From Aneurinibacillus sp. Ricciae_BoGa-3 (GTDB taxonomy: Bacteria; Bacillota; Bacilli; Aneurinibacillales; Aneurinibacillaceae), in the NCBI RefSeq assembly GCF_028421645.1, contig NZ_CP116887.1, positions 4,585,501 to 4,649,500 on the forward strand: DNA of 64,000 nt, in the 5' to 3' direction. Below are positions 8,740-18,083 of the stretch, piece by piece. Below the pieces are notes generated by a model. It saw only the letters and a list, made by a program, of their open reading frames with translations. It searched no databases and was not told the origin of the DNA. Each line of letters opens with the position of its first letter. Position 1 is the first letter of the stretch. The translations under genes were made by a program, and so were the position numbers.

Positions 8740-9543
8740 TTATCTAGCCACAGTTAATCCATACACGCTCGCATGCGGCAAGCTGTGCTTGAGGACGCGC
8801 GCCGCCTCGTGAAGTGTGCTGCCTGTAGTATATACGTCATCTACAAGCAGAATGTCTAGTTCCGGTTTCTGGAGGAGCTCGTCGTTTGTTATGTGACCCG
8901 GTTCAGGAGGTTTAAAGCAAAACGCATAATCAAGCGCATGCAGCCGATCTTTTCTGGTTTTGCGGCTTTGCTTATCGGTAGCTTTTGTTTTTTCGAGAAG
9001 CGCCATCACAGGGATTCCAACCGTGGCGCCTAACAGAGCCGCGAGTTCTTCCGCCTGGTTAAACGTTCTTTCTTCTAATCTGCTTTGATGAACAGGTATG
9101 TAAGTAATTAAATCTGGCACAGCGACTCCACCTGAACCATAGTATTTGTTATAGGCATACACAAGAAAAAACGCAAGGACAGGCGCAAGCATGCGGTCAC
9201 CGCGAAATTTATACAGCGAAAGCAAGTCTTTAACTGGCTTGTTGTAGACCACGGCACTTCTGGAAAGGATGAGGTCGTGTATTGTTCGTCTGAGACAATC
9301 CCCGCACACCCGCTCATCGTCAGTAAAAGAACAATGGTCACCATCAGCCATCTCCTCTGTCCACTGTCTGCCGCAGAGGCTGCAGATTTCAGTATGGAAG
9401 GTAAAACGCTGTTCACACCGGAGGCATAGTTGCGCAATGCGCCTCCCCGTCCCACTCGCGGCCATCCCGCATAGCAGGCATCCCTCTGGCTTTGGAAAAG
9501 CAATCACTAGCAAATATTTGATCAACCGTTTAAAAGTCTGCAT
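8740..9543 (-). CDS. comFC: ComFC, phosphoribosyltransferase-like competence protein
   Basis: ComFC is a cytosolic protein that, with ComFA, supports single-strand DNA uptake during transformation. The N-terminus has two paired-cysteine clusters (CLLCG with CLRC, CSLCG with CGDC), and the C-terminus has the PRPP-binding loop LLVDDVYTTGSTLHEA of type I phosphoribosyltransferases. The start (ATG 9543, or the preceding GTG) lies just beyond the comFA stop, so the two are translationally linked. At about 267 residues it is of normal length. Confidence 0.93.
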   Translation of the reverse strand: MQTFKRLIKYLLVIAFPKPEGCLLCGMAASGTGRRIAQLCLRCEQRFTFHTEICSLCGRQWTEEMADGDHCSFTDDERVCGDCLRRTIHDLILSRSAVVYNKPVKDLLSLYKFRGDRMLAPVLAFFLVYAYNKYYGSGGVAVPDLITYIPVHQSRLEERTFNQAEELAALLGATVGIPVMALLEKTKATDKQSRKTRKDRLHALDYAFCFKPPEPGHITNDELLQKPELDILLVDDVYTTGSTLHEAARVLKHSLPHASVYGLTVAR

Positions 9544-9552
9544 CACTATACT

Positions 9553-11166
9553 TCACCCCCTCTGCTCATCCGCCTGGGATTGAAAATACCCCTCTCTCGC
9601 GGCCAGTCTGTTCATGTCCGTAATCTGCCTGATTGCGGCTTTCATCGCGACACTCCGCTCTGCCGCAAGAAAGATAACATCGCCTTTCGGGTAGTCTTTA
9701 GACCGTCCGGCTCGTCCCGCGATCTGGACAAGGGCTGCCTCGTCAAAAACGGCAGCGTCTGCACGGCATACCAGCACAGAGATATTAGGCAAAGTCACAC
9801 CACGCTCCATAATCGTTGTGGTCAGCAGGAGTTGTCGCTCACCGCGGCGCATCGCCATCACTTTCTCTTCACGGCCCGGGTCTGATGCATGTGCCGTTTC
9901 GATATGGTCCGCCCAGTAGCTGTCGATGTTGAGGATATATCTTTTTAACAGGTCAAGCTCATGGACTGCCGGCACAAAAATAAAGCCCGGTGCACCTTCC
10001 GTTTTGAGTTTGTCCAGAAAACGCCGCATGGCCAAGGAAGGAATGCCATTTTTCAAACATTTGTTTAATTTAGACTCCAGCCGGATCACCGGAACCGGCA
10101 GCGGGTGGCCATGATAGCGAACCGGTATTTTTACATGTGGAAGCCTTTTGCTGGATTCTTCCTTTACCCTCATCCTTTGCTGATGTTCCCGGCGCGGCGT
10201 GGCGGTTAGATAGATGGTCTTTCCGGGCAATTTCCTGGCCCGCTTCACCGCAAAGGGCAGCAAATCATCGGCTGTATAGGGATAGGCATCGACCTCATCA
10301 ACAATTACAACATCAAAAGAGCGAAAAAATCGCAGAGCTTGATGCGTAGTGGCTAATATTAGCGCCGCCGGGCTCCACTTCTCCGGAGATTTGCCATGAA
10401 GGACGCCGATTGGGACTTCTGGAAATGCCGCCGCAAGCCGTGGCGCGAGCTCTAACACCACATCCCGCCGGGGAGTGGCCCATAAAACCCGCTGCCCCTG
10501 ACGCAGAGCCGCATGCAGTATGGGGAACATGACCTCCGTTTTGCCCGCCCCGCATACCGCCCATATCAAAAATTCATCTGCCTGGATGTGTTCGCGCCTG
10601 TATAGAAAAGCCAATGCCTGCCTGGCTGCATTCAACTGGGCAGTTGTCAGGTTTGCAAATTGATTAAGAGAATCGAAAGGGTCGGGAACGATATCCTCGC
10701 CAGCATCCGTGCGTTCAATTTCAATGCAATCGCTGGGTCCCTCATAAGGAATAAGGTAGAAGGATGTACACGATGTACTCCGCCCCATTGAAAGGCAGCG
10801 CCTGCAGTACCTGCACAAACCGCCGCACCGATGGCAGAAAACTTCCGCAATGTCACTGTCCGCTGCGCCGCACCGGCTGCACTGATAAACAGAAGCTTGT
10901 TTTTGATGCCCCCCAAGTAGAGAAAACAAAAAGGAGAGCTTTGATCTCTCCCCATCCGTGATGTGCTGGCAGACACGTTCTACCCCCTGTTTACGCACAA
11001 TCTTTTTATCCAATATGAGCTGTTCAACCATCCCCATGATCTTTTCTCGCTGCAAAAGATGTGGCGCTTTGGCGGTTGATTCGAGCAGCCACCATAGTTC
11101 ATCCTCAAGTAGAGCCCGTCCCTTTATAGTCTCGTAGATGCGGGTGAACCTTTCTGTACCTTTCAT
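9553..11166 (-). CDS. comFA: ComFA, DEAD-box-like competence translocase
   Basis: ComFA is the ATP-driven helicase-like motor at the inner face of the competence pore. Visible motifs are a four-cysteine zinc module (CSRCG, CHRCG, CRYC, C near residues 95-125), Walker A GAGKTE, Walker B VDEVDAYP, motif III YLTATP and motif VI QIAGRAGRS. ATG 11166 is chosen because upstream codons overlap the abrB-like gene and lack homology. Its SD (GGAGAC) is rather far, about 13-15 bases. comFC follows, and comFB is far away at 55.7 kb. Confidence 0.93.
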   Translation of the reverse strand: MKGTERFTRIYETIKGRALLEDELWWLLESTAKAPHLLQREKIMGMVEQLILDKKIVRKQGVERVCQHITDGERSKLSFLFSLLGGHQKQASVYQCSRCGAADSDIAEVFCHRCGGLCRYCRRCLSMGRSTSCTSFYLIPYEGPSDCIEIERTDAGEDIVPDPFDSLNQFANLTTAQLNAARQALAFLYRREHIQADEFLIWAVCGAGKTEVMFPILHAALRQGQRVLWATPRRDVVLELAPRLAAAFPEVPIGVLHGKSPEKWSPAALILATTHQALRFFRSFDVVIVDEVDAYPYTADDLLPFAVKRARKLPGKTIYLTATPRREHQQRMRVKEESSKRLPHVKIPVRYHGHPLPVPVIRLESKLNKCLKNGIPSLAMRRFLDKLKTEGAPGFIFVPAVHELDLLKRYILNIDSYWADHIETAHASDPGREEKVMAMRRGERQLLLTTTIMERGVTLPNISVLVCRADAAVFDEAALVQIAGRAGRSKDYPKGDVIFLAAERSVAMKAAIRQITDMNRLAAREGYFQSQADEQRG

Positions 11167-11173
11167 GGCGCGC

Positions 11174-11368
11174 TTATAAGTCTCCGTATAACGCTTGCAG
11201 TTGTTCCGCGACCCGCTCCTTGTGAGGACTGATTTTGCGGATGCCAAGCTCTCCATTCTCTGTGACGATAAATTCGATTTCGTCCATTGGGTGGATCCCC
11301 ATTTCACTGAGAATCTCGCTTGGAATCTGAATCATCCCCATGCCATCCATGTTCACTATCCTTCTCAT
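11174..11368 (-). CDS. AbrB/SpoVT-like swapped-hairpin regulator
   Basis: The 64-residue protein (MRRIVNMDGMGMIQIPSEILSEM) has the length and two-strand pattern of the AbrB/MazE swapped-hairpin DNA-binding domain: a GM.QIP segment followed by ..G.HPMDEIEFIV. A GGGGGAG ribosome site precedes ATG 11368. It ends 8 bases before comFA, so it is probably co-transcribed and may regulate the comF genes. The target is unknown. Confidence 0.75.
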   Translation of the reverse strand: MRRIVNMDGMGMIQIPSEILSEMGIHPMDEIEFIVTENGELGIRKISPHKERVAEQLQALYGDL

Positions 11369-11583
11369 ACTTATCCGCTCCCCCTGGGATATAGTAGGGA
11401 CGTCCCCCCGGTGCCATCTCTTCTGCGGTTAGTAATAGCAATCGACAAAATCCATTTTTTTCCTTTCTAATATAACATGTATTTACCAATATTTCTCTAT
11501 TTTTATTTCGACTGAATACGACGAAATACGTCGTTTACTGCACATGACTTTTGCCCACACTGTATCACAGGAGGTGCAGCCAA

Positions 11584-12090
11584 ATGACCAGTAAAATCAA
11601 AAAGAAACCATCATCCTTGCACTTGCTTTCACGAAATATGTATGTCAATCCAATTGAATCCGGGTACTATGAAAAACTACTGCGGGTTAACCGCCATAAT
11701 CCGCGCGCGCTGTATCAGCTTGGAAGAAAAGCGGAAAAGGCTGGCGATAGGGAGAAAGCTAAGCAATATTATGAGAAGTCCGCTTCTGTCGCCTCCTATG
11801 AGCCGGCGATTGGCGCGTTAATCCTGCTGAAACATAAGGAGATACAGGAAGAAAGGCAGCGGGAACAGAAACTAAGGCAGGCTTCCAACATGTTTAAGAA
11901 ATGGGAAAATACAACCGCACGAAAGAACTGGCGCCGCAGGACAATGGTGCAGAGTTTGATAATTATGCTGTTGATCTATCTTATTACGATTACACTCGTT
12001 ATGGGCATATTAAGCAAATATTCTATTTCAAACATCACGGCGGAATTTTTTCGGTATACGGCTGGACTTTCACGATATTTTTGTAAATAG
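11584..12090 (+). CDS. Small TPR-like protein with C-terminal membrane anchor, paralogue A
   Basis: I do not recognise a named family. The 168-residue protein has a basic N-terminus, a short Sel1/TPR-like helical repeat (RVNRHNPRALYQLGRKAEKA, then REKAKQYYEKSASV), a charged linker and one hydrophobic segment (VQSLIIMLLIYLITITLVMGIL). It would be a tail-anchored or single-pass protein with its TPR part in the cytosol. ATG 11584 follows AGGAGG. A paralogue on the opposite strand at 14798-15226 shares the order of parts and stretches such as HNPRALYQLG and YYEKSASV. This copy has about 25 extra C-terminal residues after the anchor. Confidence 0.75.
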   Translation: MTSKIKKKPSSLHLLSRNMYVNPIESGYYEKLLRVNRHNPRALYQLGRKAEKAGDREKAKQYYEKSASVASYEPAIGALILLKHKEIQEERQREQKLRQASNMFKKWENTTARKNWRRRTMVQSLIIMLLIYLITITLVMGILSKYSISNITAEFFRYTAGLSRYFCK

Positions 12091-12187
12091 AACACCCGTA
12101 CATACTGACTACTTTTGAGTGAGAGATCCACCAAGTTATCACATCCATAAAAATACAATTATTATCAAATTTAGGAAGCGGATTGTA

Positions 12188-12216
12188 TTGATTACCCCCT
12201 CCATCCGCTGTATAGT
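12188..12216 (+). promoter_or_regulatory. SigA-type promoter
   Basis: TTGATT (12188-12193), a 17-base spacer and TATAGT (12211-12216) lie about 80 bases before the coiled-coil gene at 12295. Confidence 0.5.
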
Positions 12217-12294
12217 TTAATTAACACTTAAAATTACATGGACGACTTTAGGACGCTCAAAAATGGCAAATAGGCAATAAAGGGGAGAGAAAAA

Positions 12295-12639
12295 ATGGAC
12301 GAGAAGAAACTGGTTCAGCTTATGCGCGCTGTGATCAAGGAAGAACTAAATCCTATAAATCAAAAATATGAAGAGTTGAACCAAAGATATCAAGAGATGA
12401 ATCAAATCATTTATGCATTACGGGATGGGCAAGAAGAGTTAAAAGCACAATTAGAGGGAATATCACTGGACGTTGACAAACTTCATGGAGAGGTTAAACA
12501 AATCAATACACGCTTAGAAGATTTAGAACGCGGCACGTATCGAATCGAACGGCTAGAATTACGGCAAAATAAAACGGCCGTACGTGTTGATACGTTGGAA
12601 GCAGACGTCTCTCTCATCCGCGAGAAATTGCAAAACTAA
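12295..12639 (+). CDS. Coiled-coil protein of unknown function
   Basis: The 114-residue protein is one continuous amphipathic helix rich in Glu, Lys and Gln with heptads throughout and no signal or membrane segment. The ribosome site GGGGAGAG precedes ATG 12295. The pattern (LEGISLDVDKLHGEVKQINT, then RLEDLE) resembles small Bacillota helical proteins of unknown role and the repeat protein at 8083-8659. An oligomeric scaffold is likely from composition alone. Confidence 0.7.
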   Translation: MDEKKLVQLMRAVIKEELNPINQKYEELNQRYQEMNQIIYALRDGQEELKAQLEGISLDVDKLHGEVKQINTRLEDLERGTYRIERLELRQNKTAVRVDTLEADVSLIREKLQN

Positions 12640-12735
12640 CCCTATCTAATATAACCAGTTGATGTCATGTGTTTGCCCATTCGTGGTTAAAGTATCCGTA
12701 CTTTCTATTAATAGAATCTACAGGAGGAATGCAAC

Positions 12736-13665
12736 ATGGCAAAGAAAGTCGTTCTTCCAGGCGGCTCAGGCTTCCTGGGTCAATCGCTGGCCAATTATTT
12801 AATAGAAAAGGGATACGAGGTAGTTGTATTGACGAGAAGAACTGCTACTAGCAGCAATCATATCAAATATGTTCAATGGGACGGTAAAACCATTAATAGC
12901 TGGACATTAGAATTAGAGGGCTGCGAAGCGATTGTTAACTTGACAGGCAAAAGCGTAAACTGCATCTACACCCCGAGGAATAAGGCAGAAATCATTTCAT
13001 CCCGTGTGGATTCAGTTAGGGTGCTCAAACAGGCGATTAGAGCTTGCAAGAATCCCCCAAAAGCTTTTATTCAGGCAGGTTCGCTTGCTATTTTTGGGGA
13101 TACGACAGCTGTCTGCAATGAAGAATCGGTGCATGGAACCGGCTTCTCCGTACAGGTCTGCCAAAGATGGGAAGAAGAATTTTTTACACATCCATTGCCC
13201 GAGACACGTCAGGCGGTACTGCGAATTGGCTTCGCTCTCGCCAAAAACGGCGGAGCACTGCAACCGTTGGAGAAGTTAGCCAGGCTAAACCTGGGAGGCA
13301 CAATCGGATCCGGGAAACAATACATTAGCTGGATACACATAGAAGACTTAAATCAAATGTTTTTGACTGCCATTGAAAACAGCCAGATCACAGGCGCTTA
13401 TAACGCGACAGGCCCTCGTCCCGTAACAAACCAAGTGTTCATGAAGGCCTTACGGACTGCGCTTGGAAAAGGCTGGGCAGCCCCCGCTCCATCACCTCTT
13501 GTATGGCTTGGCGCTTACGTTGTAATGCGGGCAGATCCGGGTTTAGCTCTTACGGGCAGAAACTGCATTCCAGCGAAATTTACGAAAAGCGGTTTTGTTT
13601 TTAAGTATGTAGATTTAGAAACTACTTTAAAAGAAATATATGCAGGGTGGTTTTCAACCAATTAA
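12736..13665 (+). CDS. SDR39U1/TIGR01777-type NAD(P)-dependent epimerase
   Basis: An extended short-chain dehydrogenase of 309 residues. The N-terminal Rossmann motif is [14 protein letters not shown]. The family's NLTGKSV, the [10 protein letters not shown] segment, the [13 protein letters not shown] strand and the ISWIHIEDL motif all follow in order. B. subtilis YfhF and human SDR39U1 are the family references; the substrate is unknown. AGGAGGAATGCAAC precedes ATG 12736. The stop overlaps the end of the convergent chemoreceptor-like gene by 4 bases. Confidence 0.88.
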   Translation: MAKKVVLPGGSGFLGQSLANYLIEKGYEVVVLTRRTATSSNHIKYVQWDGKTINSWTLELEGCEAIVNLTGKSVNCIYTPRNKAEIISSRVDSVRVLKQAIRACKNPPKAFIQAGSLAIFGDTTAVCNEESVHGTGFSVQVCQRWEEEFFTHPLPETRQAVLRIGFALAKNGGALQPLEKLARLNLGGTIGSGKQYISWIHIEDLNQMFLTAIENSQITGAYNATGPRPVTNQVFMKALRTALGKGWAAPAPSPLVWLGAYVVMRADPGLALTGRNCIPAKFTKSGFVFKYVDLETTLKEIYAGWFSTN

Positions 13666-14675
13666 TCAATGCATTCACTTACGATCACCGACCATTCTTT
13701 ACCTTTGTAAGCGTTATAGCCTTTCGTGCGGCAGAAAGCAAAGATCTTGTCCCTGCCATGTTCCTTTTCGATGGTGTAGCCATATTTATCGCCTGCCATT
13801 AAATTTCTTACAGCCTGGAGTGAGATGAGACTTTTCTCTAGAATTCCCTTTCGATCCCGTGATCCGATCACGATTCCTTTATTATTAATGACAAACAAAT
13901 CACTGTCGCTGTTTATTTTGACAGAGTCAATAATCTCGTAAATATAGGACCAATTAAATCTTGTGGTGAACACACCCAGCACCTCACCGTTATCATCGCG
14001 TACCGGACAGGAATAGGCAATCGTATATCCATTCATCGCCCTTGAAAAATACATATCGGTTACATACACACTATTGGTCTCCATCGTTTCCTTAAACCAG
14101 GTCCGGTTTGACATATCTTGTCCTACCAACCCCTGGTTCACACCGGACGCAACGACAACCCCTTCTTTATTCACGACAAACATATCATAATACACTTCAT
14201 AAATATCGATAATTTGTTTCATAAACTTTGTTGCATTTACCTGACTTGCTGGATCACCGTGCAGCAGACAGAACTTGATTTCTTTAAATGTAGCCCATGC
14301 TTGTACATCACAATTGCGTTCAAATAAATTACGATCGATTTTGTCGATTGTGTCGAAGGCGATATCTGCGGTACGCACCGCTATGACTTCATTGGCTTTA
14401 TGCTCAATGTTTGCAATAAACTCGAAGCTCTTGTCATTCGCCTCTTTACTCTGCAGTGAAAATCGCTTGATTTCATTTGCGACAACTGAGAAGCCTCGCC
14501 CGGCTTCTCCTGCCCGCGCTGCCTCGATCGCTGAGTTCAGAGAGAGTAAATTGGCCTGGGAAGCCACATGGTCAATGGCTTGTATGACATTCTTCATTTG
14601 TTTCGTTGCTGCTTTAAGCTCGTTAAGTAATGCCGAAACATTCAGGTTATTTGTTGTGGTCTGTTGTTTTGTCAT
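13662..14675 (-). CDS. Soluble chemoreceptor-like protein with inverted order: MCP tip then Cache sensor
   Basis: Residues about 15-75 are the conserved MCP signalling tip ([20 protein letters not shown], then [19 protein letters not shown]), which contacts CheA/CheW. Residues about 110-335 form a Cache/PAS-like sensor ([37 protein letters not shown], and the [10 protein letters not shown] strand). There is no membrane segment, HAMP or methylation helix. The usual order is sensor first, so this is a short cytosolic receptor with reversed layout. ATG 14675 follows GGGGGG. A role in intracellular ligand sensing by the chemotaxis array is inferred. Confidence 0.85.
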   Translation of the reverse strand: MTKQQTTTNNLNVSALLNELKAATKQMKNVIQAIDHVASQANLLSLNSAIEAARAGEAGRGFSVVANEIKRFSLQSKEANDKSFEFIANIEHKANEVIAVRTADIAFDTIDKIDRNLFERNCDVQAWATFKEIKFCLLHGDPASQVNATKFMKQIIDIYEVYYDMFVVNKEGVVVASGVNQGLVGQDMSNRTWFKETMETNSVYVTDMYFSRAMNGYTIAYSCPVRDDNGEVLGVFTTRFNWSYIYEIIDSVKINSDSDLFVINNKGIVIGSRDRKGILEKSLISLQAVRNLMAGDKYGYTIEKEHGRDKIFAFCRTKGYNAYKGKEWSVIVSECID

Positions 14676-14797
14676 TTTTATACCCCCCACTTTTATTATG
14701 TGAAAATATCATATCGCGATCACGAATAAAAGCTGTATGTCAGATTTTCTGCCATACTTATTAAACGGGTGTATAAAATAGCGAATGCACTTTAATC

Positions 14798-15226
14798 TTA
14801 TTTAAGGAGTATCCCCATAACAAACACAATGGTGATTAAATAAATGAACAGCATCACGATCAAACTCTGTATTACGCTCCTTGTACGTCTGCCCTCCCGT
14901 GCCTTGTCCTGTTCATCGAGCAGCCAAAAGGCTTCCTGGCGTTTTTGCTGCTGTATCCGTTCCACCTTGCGTTCCTTCTGTTTGAGAAGAATTAAAGCCC
15001 CCAAAGCAGGTTGATAGGAGCCAACAGAGGCAGATTTTTCATAATATTTTTTCGCTATGGTATTGTAGCCGGCTTTTTCCGCCTTTAATCCCAGCTGGTA
15101 AAGCGCACGTGGATTATGGCTATTTATTCGGAGCAGCTTTTCGTAATACGTCGACTCACTTGGATTTATATACATGTGTGGTGAAACGACATGTAAGGAT
15201 GCAACATTTTTTAGTCTATTTGGCAT
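14798..15226 (-). CDS. Small TPR-like protein with C-terminal membrane anchor, paralogue B
   Basis: This 142-residue paralogue of 11584-12090 has the same parts: basic N-terminus, MYINPSESTYYEKLLRINSH, TPR-like block, charged helix (KQKERKVERIQQQKRQEAFW) and one terminal membrane helix (IVMLFIYLITIVFVMGILLK). It ends right after the anchor, the form of a true tail-anchored protein. ATG 15226 follows GGAGG. Function unknown. The two copies face each other around the epimerase and soluble receptor. Confidence 0.75.
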   Translation of the reverse strand: MPNRLKNVASLHVVSPHMYINPSESTYYEKLLRINSHNPRALYQLGLKAEKAGYNTIAKKYYEKSASVGSYQPALGALILLKQKERKVERIQQQKRQEAFWLLDEQDKAREGRRTRSVIQSLIVMLFIYLITIVFVMGILLK

Positions 15227-15380
15227 TGCTCAACACCTCCGCTCGATAAGTAGGTAAATTTCAAACCATACTTATGTAAAGGTTATGCAACGTCTATTCC
15301 CTTTATGACCTTAAACAACTTATTAACGTTACAAACTTTGGACTACTTCACACCTCAATAGAAACCTGCGAAGTAAACAA

Positions 15381-15425
15381 AAAAGATAGCCTCCCGCATT
15401 GCGATTTGCAGGAGGCTATCTTTTT
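15381..15425 (-). terminator. Strong terminator, probably shared
   Basis: AAGATAGCCTCC and GGAGGCTATCTT form a long stem flanked by A and T runs. It ends the gene at 15429 on the minus strand. Confidence 0.85.
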
Positions 15426-15428
15426 CTT

Positions 15429-15845
15429 TTACGGTCTTTCATGGGTTCTCAGGTCGATTTCTACCCTTCCATCATTGTGAGCGGGATTCTTCACCTGCGA
15501 TTGTGGCATATCCGGTGTGAATAAGCCGGGGTAGCTGCGCCTTAGCTTTCGCGTAATGGCAACTGTCTGATCCGTGGAGCCGCAATCTTTCACAGAAACA
15601 GAGTATATAATTCCCTTGTCAATGGACTGCCAGTGAATGCTGCGTACCGTATGTTCAATCTGGCCTTCCGAATTTCCTGTCAGCATACTTACCAATATCG
15701 AAGGGTTTCCCGAAGCTTTCTCTCTGGAAACATCCTGCCTCAATGGAAGTGTAAAAATTTTCTTGCTCATCAGGTGAAACAAATAAACCAATCCGAAGTA
15801 TATACTTATAACGGTAATCGCCGTACCGGCAAATACAGCTAACAC
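15429..15845 (-). CDS. Membrane-anchored protein resembling the start of a family 2 glycosyltransferase fold
   Basis: I cannot assign a family with certainty. Residues 1-30 are a membrane helix. Residues about 48-115 (SILVSMLTGNSEGQIEHTVR, then SIHWQSI, VSVKDCGSTDQTVAITRKL) match the first half of GT-A/GT2 domains: the strand, the xxSI.wQS helix and the D.GSTDqT loop. At 138 residues it is far too short for an enzyme and lacks the second DxD and acceptor half, so catalytic activity is doubtful. GTG 15845 has GGAGGGG upstream. It lies downstream of degU and may be co-transcribed. Confidence 0.6.
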   Translation of the reverse strand: MLAVFAGTAITVISIYFGLVYLFHLMSKKIFTLPLRQDVSREKASGNPSILVSMLTGNSEGQIEHTVRSIHWQSIDKGIIYSVSVKDCGSTDQTVAITRKLRRSYPGLFTPDMPQSQVKNPAHNDGRVEIDLRTHERP

Positions 15846-15953
15846 GGCATTCCCCTCCCTGAACTTCTCCTTTCAGGGTATGCAAAGAAGGGGATCATGG
15901 TGAGGAATGGCAATCTTCAGCCTGACGGTACATCAGTTGCCGTGCAGCAACCG

Positions 15954-16670
15954 TTAAGACAGCTTCACCCATCCGTTCTTAATGGACATAACCACAGCCT
16001 GCGTCCTATCCTGCACATCAAGCTTTTGCAGGATGCTGCTGACGTGATTTTTAACTGTTTTTTCACTAATAAACAGCTCTTCACCTATCATCCGGTTGCT
16101 TTTTCCTTCAGCCATCAGCTGGAGGACTTCACGCTCACGCGGTGTAAGCGCAAGAATGTTGTTTTCTTTGTCGCTTCCACCCAGTTCGCTCACATCGCTC
16201 ATCAGCACGTTTTCTTCCACGTTCTGCTCAATGCTGCTTAAGCGGCGAAACTCGGTAATCAGCTTGCCGGTTACTTTCGGGTGAATGTAAGCTTCCCCAC
16301 GGGCAACCGAATGAATCGCATCAATTAGCGCGTCCGAATCCATTTCCTTCAGCAGATAACCGGAAGCACCGGAGCGGAGAGATTTGTATACGTAGTTCTC
16401 GTCGTCATGAATCGACAGAATAATGACATGGGATTCCGGCGACTTTTCTTTAATGCGCTGCGTAGCCTGTACACCTGTCATTTTTGGCATATTAATGTCC
16501 ATCAGAATGACGTTCGGCTGGAATTCGGCCGCCATATTCATCGCTTCTTCACCATCGGAAGCTTCACCCACTACTTGAAAGTCTTCTTCCATTTCAAGTA
16601 TCCGTTTTACACCTTCACGGAATAGTTTATGGTCATCTACTAACAGTATCGTAATATTATTATCAGTCAT
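15954..16670 (-). CDS. degU: Response regulator DegU
   Basis: A NarL-family response regulator. The receiver domain (1-120) has VDDH, phospho-acceptor D58 in VILMDINMP and conserved K109. The LuxR-type helix-turn-helix occupies about 175-228 (LTPREREVLQLMAEGKSN, then ISEKTVKNHVSSILQKLDVQ). Together with DegS it controls degradative enzymes, motility and competence in Bacillus, and unphosphorylated DegU helps ComK bind. degS lies 30 bases upstream on the same strand. Start ATG 16670 gives the usual length. Confidence 0.96.
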   Translation of the reverse strand: MTDNNITILLVDDHKLFREGVKRILEMEEDFQVVGEASDGEEAMNMAAEFQPNVILMDINMPKMTGVQATQRIKEKSPESHVIILSIHDDENYVYKSLRSGASGYLLKEMDSDALIDAIHSVARGEAYIHPKVTGKLITEFRRLSSIEQNVEENVLMSDVSELGGSDKENNILALTPREREVLQLMAEGKSNRMIGEELFISEKTVKNHVSSILQKLDVQDRTQAVVMSIKNGWVKLS

Positions 16671-16700
16671 TACTTGTCCTCCTGCTTCGTTCTTTGGAAT

Positions 16701-17882
16701 TTAAGTAGTCTTTTCCGTTGCTGCGGGATTTTTATCGTCCCTGTGTTTCAGAGGGATGCTAAAACTCAGCGTCGTCCCCTTGCCCACTGTCGAATCCACC
16801 TTCATTTTTCCCTGTAGAAGCTTGGTCCTCTCCTTCATCCCCATGAGTCCGAATTGAAGACCGCCGCCTTTCTCAGGGGGAGTAAACCCGACACCATCAT
16901 CTATCACGCGCACATGCACAACCTGCGGTTTAAATTCAATACGTATATCTACATGGCGCGCCTGGGCGTGCTTAGCCACGTTGTTTAATGATTCTTGTAT
17001 CAGTCGAAAAATCGCGACTTCGATGGTGCTTGGGACTCTTCGGTCAGAGCCAATGATAGTCATCTTCGCCTCCACGCCCTGCCGTTTCTGGAAATCCTCT
17101 GTATACTTGCGCAGCGTAGGTACAAGTCCCAGGTCATCGAGTGCCATAGGACGCAAGTCAAAAATAATTTTGCGGACATCTGTCAGGCTGGCACGGGTAA
17201 GCTCCTTAAGCAGCCGAAGTTCGGTTTTCGCTTCATCAATCCGGTTTTGGTTAAGCATACGTTCCACAATTTCACTGCGGAGCGCAACATTGGCCATGGA
17301 TTGGGCGGGTCCGTCATGAATTTCCCTGGCTACCCTTTTTCTTTCTTCTTCTTGCGCCTGGATAATTTTAAAACCAAGCTGCTGGCGGTTCTGGGCTGAT
17401 TCTAAAGCCCGTCCTACTTTCTGCAGATCCCCCTGCAGGTAATTAAGGACTACGCTTATATGGGTGATCAGTGTGTCGGCCTTCTCCACCGTATTCTTCA
17501 AGCTCCGCAGCCGCCTATCCAGTTCATCTCGCCGCAGCCTTAACCGCAGTTCCTTGTCGCGGGATAACGTCAGCTGGATCTGTACCTGGCTTGCCTCTTC
17601 ATAGGCCTCGCGAATCTGCGTCTCATTGAATTTATGAAAATTTCGGCTTACATGCGCTAGTTGCTGCCTCGCTCTTCTGGCTGCCACCTCTAGCTGGTCA
17701 GTATGGTTTATAACCTCATTGATTTCTGTTTTCAGATTCTCCAGTTCGAGGGAAATGTGGTTACTCTCCTGGCGTGCATTCTCAGAGATATCAAATATCT
17801 TCTCTTTGCTGTCCTCCACCGAAGAGACGGTTTTTTTGAATACCTCATCCAAAACCTCTACATCTATATTAACCTCGTCCAT
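16701..17882 (-). CDS. degS: Sensor histidine kinase DegS
   Basis: A cytosolic HisKA_3 kinase of 393 residues without membrane segments. Residues 1-160 are coiled coil. The phospho-acceptor is H189 in REIHDGPAQ, the same number as in B. subtilis. The HATPase_c domain follows (NNVAKHA, DDGVGF, GLMGMKER, GKGTTLSFSIPL). ATG 17882 has AAGGGGAT upstream. It phosphorylates DegU, encoded directly downstream. Confidence 0.96.
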   Translation of the reverse strand: MDEVNIDVEVLDEVFKKTVSSVEDSKEKIFDISENARQESNHISLELENLKTEINEVINHTDQLEVAARRARQQLAHVSRNFHKFNETQIREAYEEASQVQIQLTLSRDKELRLRLRRDELDRRLRSLKNTVEKADTLITHISVVLNYLQGDLQKVGRALESAQNRQQLGFKIIQAQEEERKRVAREIHDGPAQSMANVALRSEIVERMLNQNRIDEAKTELRLLKELTRASLTDVRKIIFDLRPMALDDLGLVPTLRKYTEDFQKRQGVEAKMTIIGSDRRVPSTIEVAIFRLIQESLNNVAKHAQARHVDIRIEFKPQVVHVRVIDDGVGFTPPEKGGGLQFGLMGMKERTKLLQGKMKVDSTVGKGTTLSFSIPLKHRDDKNPAATEKTT

Positions 17883-18028
17883 GGTAATCCCCTTCCCTGC
17901 CAATAGACAAGAAGTACCATTTATAACCAGCGCTTCACCGCTGTAGCTTCTTCCTATCTAACCTAATTTCGACAAAACACACAAAACACCTTTTTATATT
18001 GTACCATTCATCCCACATAAACAAAACA

Positions 18029-18062
18029 AGACCCACACACTATGAATGTGGTGGGTCTTAAG
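18029..18062 (-). terminator. Terminator of metK
   Basis: AAGACCCACA and TGTGGTGGGTCTT form a stable stem just after the metK stop. Confidence 0.8.
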
Positions 18063-18083
18063 GGTGATAACTATAACATTTTC

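Noticed and set aside
11304..11489. 61-codon minus-strand frame overlapping the abrB-like gene
   Set aside because: It overlaps the abrB-like gene out of frame, its composition is unnatural, and no ribosome site precedes it.
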